Made by a program: the position numbers and the translations under genes. Positions 60,110-64,000 of a stretch of DNA of 64,000 bases are shown piece by piece. Below the pieces are notes generated by a model. It searched no databases and was not told the origin of the DNA. It saw nothing but the letters and a program-made list of their open reading frames with translations. The DNA lies in contig MU004182.1 of assembly GCA_010093605.1 (NCBI GenBank), positions 130,368-194,367 on the forward strand. The letters are read 5' to 3'. Origin of the DNA: Lophium mytilinum. Lineage: Eukaryota; Ascomycota; Dothideomycetes; Mytilinidiales; Mytilinidiaceae. Every line of letters starts with the position of its first letter. The stretch's first letter is position 1.

Positions 60110-60862
60110 GATAGCCTAGTTACTTGCAGAATTTGAGATGTGACGATTGTGAAGGTGAGGAATTGAGGTATGCAAGGTCGTCCGACTTTTATTTCGGCCC
60201 CATGTCCCAGGCAACACTATTCTACTTGGGAAATGACTCAAAAATGAGAAACGGAATCATCAGATACGTCCTAGAAGGTACTTACATTAACAGAAGCGTA
60301 TTAAGTACCAGTATTCACGGAAATCGAGATGAAAGTTGTCGATGTGGCCGGTTGAAGCTTGCGATGTCGGAAATCTAGGTGGCGGCCCCAGATCCACGCT
60401 ATCCCGTATTAGGGAACGATCACGTGCGCTGGGCCTATTGGCTGCAGTGCTTCAGCCCAAAGCAGTCAGTTACCGAAACGTACCGAATTCTAAAGCCTAG
60501 GAACAGTTGGCAGCAGCACTGGTCACATGTAAAAAGGCGGAATGATCTGATAGGAATAAGCGGAAGAATCGGCGGAACCGCAGAGATCTTACTAGAATAC
60601 ATAGCCAATCACCTCCCTTGCAATATTCAACATTGATCGTATGCAGGGGTGCGGGTTGTGGTGATGTGGGAGGATTCCACCACACCAAGCTTTCCCCGCA
60701 TTTCACTAAGAAGTGACGGCTCGGGTCATGAGCGGAAGACGGGATCGGTGCCATCCGCGTAGCACGCTGGTATGGCAATGAGAGGCATAGAAAAGCTATA
60801 TGGAAAGTTGGATTTCTGTCAATGGAGATTCTATACTGCTCAAGACCGCAACATTTGATATC
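60110..60862. promoter_or_regulatory. Divergent promoter region
   Basis: A 753-bp gap between the start codons of the ankyrin/kelch gene (minus) and the P450 gene (plus). It contains a CACGTG E-box-type palindrome at about 60,421. No gene lies inside. Confidence 0.5.
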
Positions 60863-62524
60863 ATGGGCGTAGATTCAGGTTTCAGCGTCTCTGGAGTTTT
60901 CACGATTGCTGGTGTTGTCTTGTTGGGGTCGTTGAGTTCAGTGAGCCTCGACCCAAAACAGTAGAAGAGAAGTAGATTATGCTAATATGGAATTGCATAG
61001 GTATTATTGTACTTCATCGCTACGGCGATATACAACATCTACTTCCATCCCCTTTCCAGCTTCCCGGGCCCCAAATCATGGGCCGCGTCCAGTATACCTT
61101 TCTCCTTGAGCCATATGCGCGGAACCTTCGCGTTTGACGTCTTGAAATTACATGACAAGTACGGCGAGGTGTTCAGGATGGGCCCGAATCAGATATCGTT
61201 CATCAATGGCGATGCTTGGAAAGATATCTATGCGTACCGGAGCGACCGTCCTCACTTCACGAAGGATAAGACGAACTACTTCACGCCTCTCAATGGCGTG
61301 GAAAGCATCCACTCCGCCAAAGACGACGGCGTGCACTCACGCCACCGGCGACTCCTCGCACACGCCTTTTCAGAGAAGGCGTTGAGAGAGCAGGAGTCGT
61401 TGCTAACGACGTACATGAATCTCCTTGTGGTCCAGCTGAAGAAGCAGAGCGGTCCTGTTGACATGGTGCGGTGGCTCAACTACACGACATTCGACCTGAT
61501 TGGCGATCTTACATTCGGCGAGCCGTTTGGATGCCTTCGGGACAGCGAATACCACCCCTGGGTCGCCATAGTCTTCCAGAGCATGCGCGCTTCCGCTTTT
61601 GTGGTGGCTGGGCGGCAATGGCCCGCTCTCGCGTCCATGCTCGTCAAGCTCATGCCGAAAAGTCTTTCGCAAAAAATACAGGATCATTGGGATCTAAGCG
61701 TGAATCGACTGAATCGTCGTCTGGCTACCAAGACAGATCGACCGGATTTCGTGACATACCTCCAGCGACAGACGGGAGAGAAGGGATTAAGTCTTGAAGA
61801 GATGCATTCAAACGCCCCTCTTCTCATGATCGCCGGGAGCGAGACTACTGGGACGGCACTGTCAGCGTGTCTGTACTACTTGGCCTCGAACCCGGCAGTC
61901 TTCCAGAAGCTGAGGAAAGAGTTCGACGCGGCGATAAAGTCGGATGAGGACATTACGATCGTAAACACCAGCGATCTGAAATACATGACAAATGTCCTGA
62001 ACGAAACGATGCGGATATACAATCCTGTGCCAGGAGACCTGCCGCGCGAAGCTCCCAAGGAGGGGATTACAGTTGCTGGGTATTGGCTGCCACCATACGT
62101 GAGTTTTAGCTTTCGCGAAAATGACGCCGGGATGTGACTGACCATGGAATAGACTCGAGCGTCAATGGGTATCTACGCAGCCTCGCATTCGGAACGTAAC
62201 TTTCGAGACCCGTACGAGTTCGTTCCTGAGCGTTGGGACGATGATAACTCCATGTATGCGAACGATCAGAAATCGGCTTTCCAGCCTTTCTCGACAGGTC
62301 CTAGGAATTGTATTGGCAAAAAGTGAGTACTTGAGATTCCTGTACAGTTCGTGGCTGACTATCTATGAAGTCTTGCATGGGCAGAAATGCGTCTTATTCT
62401 TTCAAAGCTACTCTTCAATTTCGATATCGAGCTTTTGCCGGAAAGTAGAAATTGGGTTGACCAGAAGATGTTTGTATTATGGGAGAAGCATCCGCTCATG
62501 CTCAGCTTGAAGCCGAGGCATTGA
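60863..62524 (+). CDS. Cytochrome P450 monooxygenase
   Basis: The exons are 60863-60940, 61001-62098, 62153-62322 and 62371-62524, giving 499 residues. The first exon and the start of the second form the membrane anchor ([20 protein letters not shown]), followed by the proline-rich hinge [12 protein letters not shown]. All family landmarks are intact: helix [13 protein letters not shown], ExxR in [13 protein letters not shown], and the heme loop [12 protein letters not shown] with its cysteine ligand, rebuilt across intron 3, then [10 protein letters not shown]. It is a microsomal, class II-type fungal P450 needing a P450 reductase. The sequence style recalls P450s annotated as toxin or trichothecene-type hydroxylases, but no biosynthetic cluster surrounds it and its substrate is unknown. 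Confidence 0.95.
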
Positions 62525-62732
62525 GGACGGAGAGGTCAAGAGCGAGAAGTCTATGAACAGGATTCGATTTGGAGATAGGAGAATAAGGAAAAGTTCCCAG
62601 ATGCTATCGGCAATGGAAACAGAAATTGAAGCGTTTGATGTGAGAAGCGATCGAGCCATATTTGCGGAATGTTCTGTACAGTACCACGTAACTCTGGCTT
62701 ATGCCATCGCAAGCCCACAACTCATATTTCTC

Positions 62733-64000
62733 CTAGTTATGTTCCCTCATAGATTTCAGCCTAGGCGAAGATGCTCGCGTATAGTCAGTATCTGCTTCCA
62801 GCTCATGCGTGCCTCCTACGCTCATAAGCGGCTCCGTGACCGCCTCTGCTTCACTCATCCCGTGGTGGTCTGGTAATTCCGCGGCTTCTTTCCCAGTAGG
62901 CATCTCCTTTCTATGTACCACCCCACCAAGCTCGGCAAGTGGGATTACAAGAGATTCCAATACCTTAGCTGGCTCTTCTTCTGAAGTCGTAGCTTTTCGC
63001 CGTTTTTGTCGTCGGCGTCGATAAGAGATCAAACCAATTCCAACACAGATAAGAATTGTTCCAACCCCAACACCGACTCCGATTCCCGTTTTTTCTTCAG
63101 TTGCAAGGCCGCTGATTGAGACTCGGTCAAAATGATCTCCTTGACAGTCATAGTAGTTTTCGACAACTATTTGCGTCCAGAGCGCAGCAAAATCAGAGCA
63201 ATCAAAGGTCGAGTTGTCAGAAGATATGCTCAAAGAGGCCGCATCCTTCAGCTCGGGGAAGGATACGCTGTTGTCTTGGTTAGATATTGGGTCTCCGCGT
63301 AGAAAACAAGGAAGACTCACTTCCCCATGTTTCCAGAAATATTTACTGATTCTCGGACTACTGCAAGCTTGTCGATGAGGTCAACTACCATGACTTTGGG
63401 GTTGTCTCTGATGGACAGACTGCCGGCTGATTCTAGGCTGGGTAAAATAATATAAGAAAGATCGGTATTGTTCGCAATCACAATGCTACTTTGCACGGTG
63501 TATAAGGACTCGAAGTAGATGTGAGTTAGTCCTGGATTCTCTTCTATAATGAGAGACTCTTGAACAAAGTTGAGATCGGGTGCCGCGCACGTATACACGT
63601 TTCGTAGAAGCACGTTGCTAATGTTTTTACACAAATTTAGTGTAACGTCGGGGGGACTGTAAACGTTGTTTCCAGCAATGGTGAGGCTTTTGATGCTCGG
63701 AATAAGCACAGTTATTTCCGACATAGCGTCTGGTTTTCGATGAGCAATAGTTTCGAAAGGGTTTAAATGGTCTCTTGGATAACGTACCATTATTCGAGAT
63801 GTTCAGGCTTACCATATCACTACTAGTGAATGACAAAGACCGAATGGACGTGTTGTGAATCTCCAGACTATCAATGGCGTAAAGGCCGTAGTAATCGTCG
63901 TCGATTGGCGGACCCTCCAATGCGGGCAGTGAAATAAATGAGACATTCCCTAAGTCATTGGGTACCGTCAAGTTCTGCAAATTCTCGTTTCTCTCAACCC
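62733..64000 (-). CDS. Ecm33-like receptor-L-domain membrane protein, partial
   Basis: The exons on the minus strand are 64000(+)-63788, 63729-63321 and 63267-62733; the 5' end lies beyond the window. The visible 385 or so residues carry leucine-rich receptor-L strands of the Ecm33 kind (LYAIDSLEIHNTSIRSLSF, IPSIKSLTIAGNN, IIEENPGLTHIYFESLY, SLESAGSLSIRDNP). A cysteine pair follows (FDCSDF and NYYDCQGDHF). Then comes one transmembrane span (GIGVGVGVGTILICVGIGLI) and a basic stop (YRRRRQKRR) with a cytosolic tail of about 95 residues. Ecm33 proteins end in a GPI anchor, so this is the transmembrane variant, perhaps a cell-wall sensor or structural protein; that role is inferred. Confidence 0.85.

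Noticed and set aside
54628-62524. Possible biosynthetic cluster (transporter, secreted protein, P450)
   Set aside because: No polyketide, peptide or terpene synthase is present, and the transporter is a sugar porter; co-location alone is not enough.

Overview
The window is from a filamentous ascomycete, most likely a Dothideomycete. Genes are split by many 50-95 bp GT-AG introns with CTAAC-type branch sites. The families (Ecm33-like, DUF2985, DUF1746, MARVEL, bZIP-DUF3425, F-box-like) are typical of Pezizomycotina. A TA-rich block shows the exhausted CpA/TpG signature of repeat-induced point mutation (RIP). Coding calls come from reading frames, splice consensus and protein motifs by eye; no database search was run.

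Layout. 1-8.99 kb: a TA-rich RIP block holding a badly decayed Ty3/gypsy retroelement on the minus strand. 9.0-14.1 kb: a Ser/Thr/Tyr-rich surface-type gene whose second C-terminal module is cut short at the block edge, then an isochorismatase-family pseudogene and a second gene relic. 14.1-17.5 kb: a multi-pass membrane protein and an SMP-30/gluconolactonase-like protein. 17.5-24.5 kb: gene-poor, with a Tc1/mariner element (20,696-21,990) carrying perfect 50-bp terminal inverted repeats. 24.6-26.3 kb: a bZIP regulator behind a long GC-rich leader. 26.3-31.4 kb: gene-free.

31.4-45.2 kb is a housekeeping-like block: a DUF1746 membrane protein divergent from Rcf1, a gene with an internal tandem duplication, a DUF2985 membrane protein with a C-terminal repeat, a MARVEL protein and a secreted acid sphingomyelinase. 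45.6-52.5 kb: an F-box-like gene with a frame break, a bZIP-DUF3425 regulator, the NatB catalytic subunit NAA20 and a single-C2H2 protein. The last two genes are flanked by two diverged copies of a small element with inverted-repeat ends. 54.6-64 kb: an MFS sugar porter, a small secreted protein, an ankyrin/kelch protein divergent from a cytochrome P450, and an Ecm33-like receptor-L protein running off the end.

The genes do not form an obvious pathway or biosynthetic cluster; the P450 has no backbone synthase beside it. The most notable signals are the RIP block with its apparent protection of GCA/TGC trinucleotides, the truncated surface gene at its edge, the in-frame tandem-duplicated gene at 34.7-36.5 kb with one GC-AG intron, the inverted-repeat element pair, and a small secreted protein gene whose intron stays open when unspliced. 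No CRISPR array, tRNA or rRNA was found.
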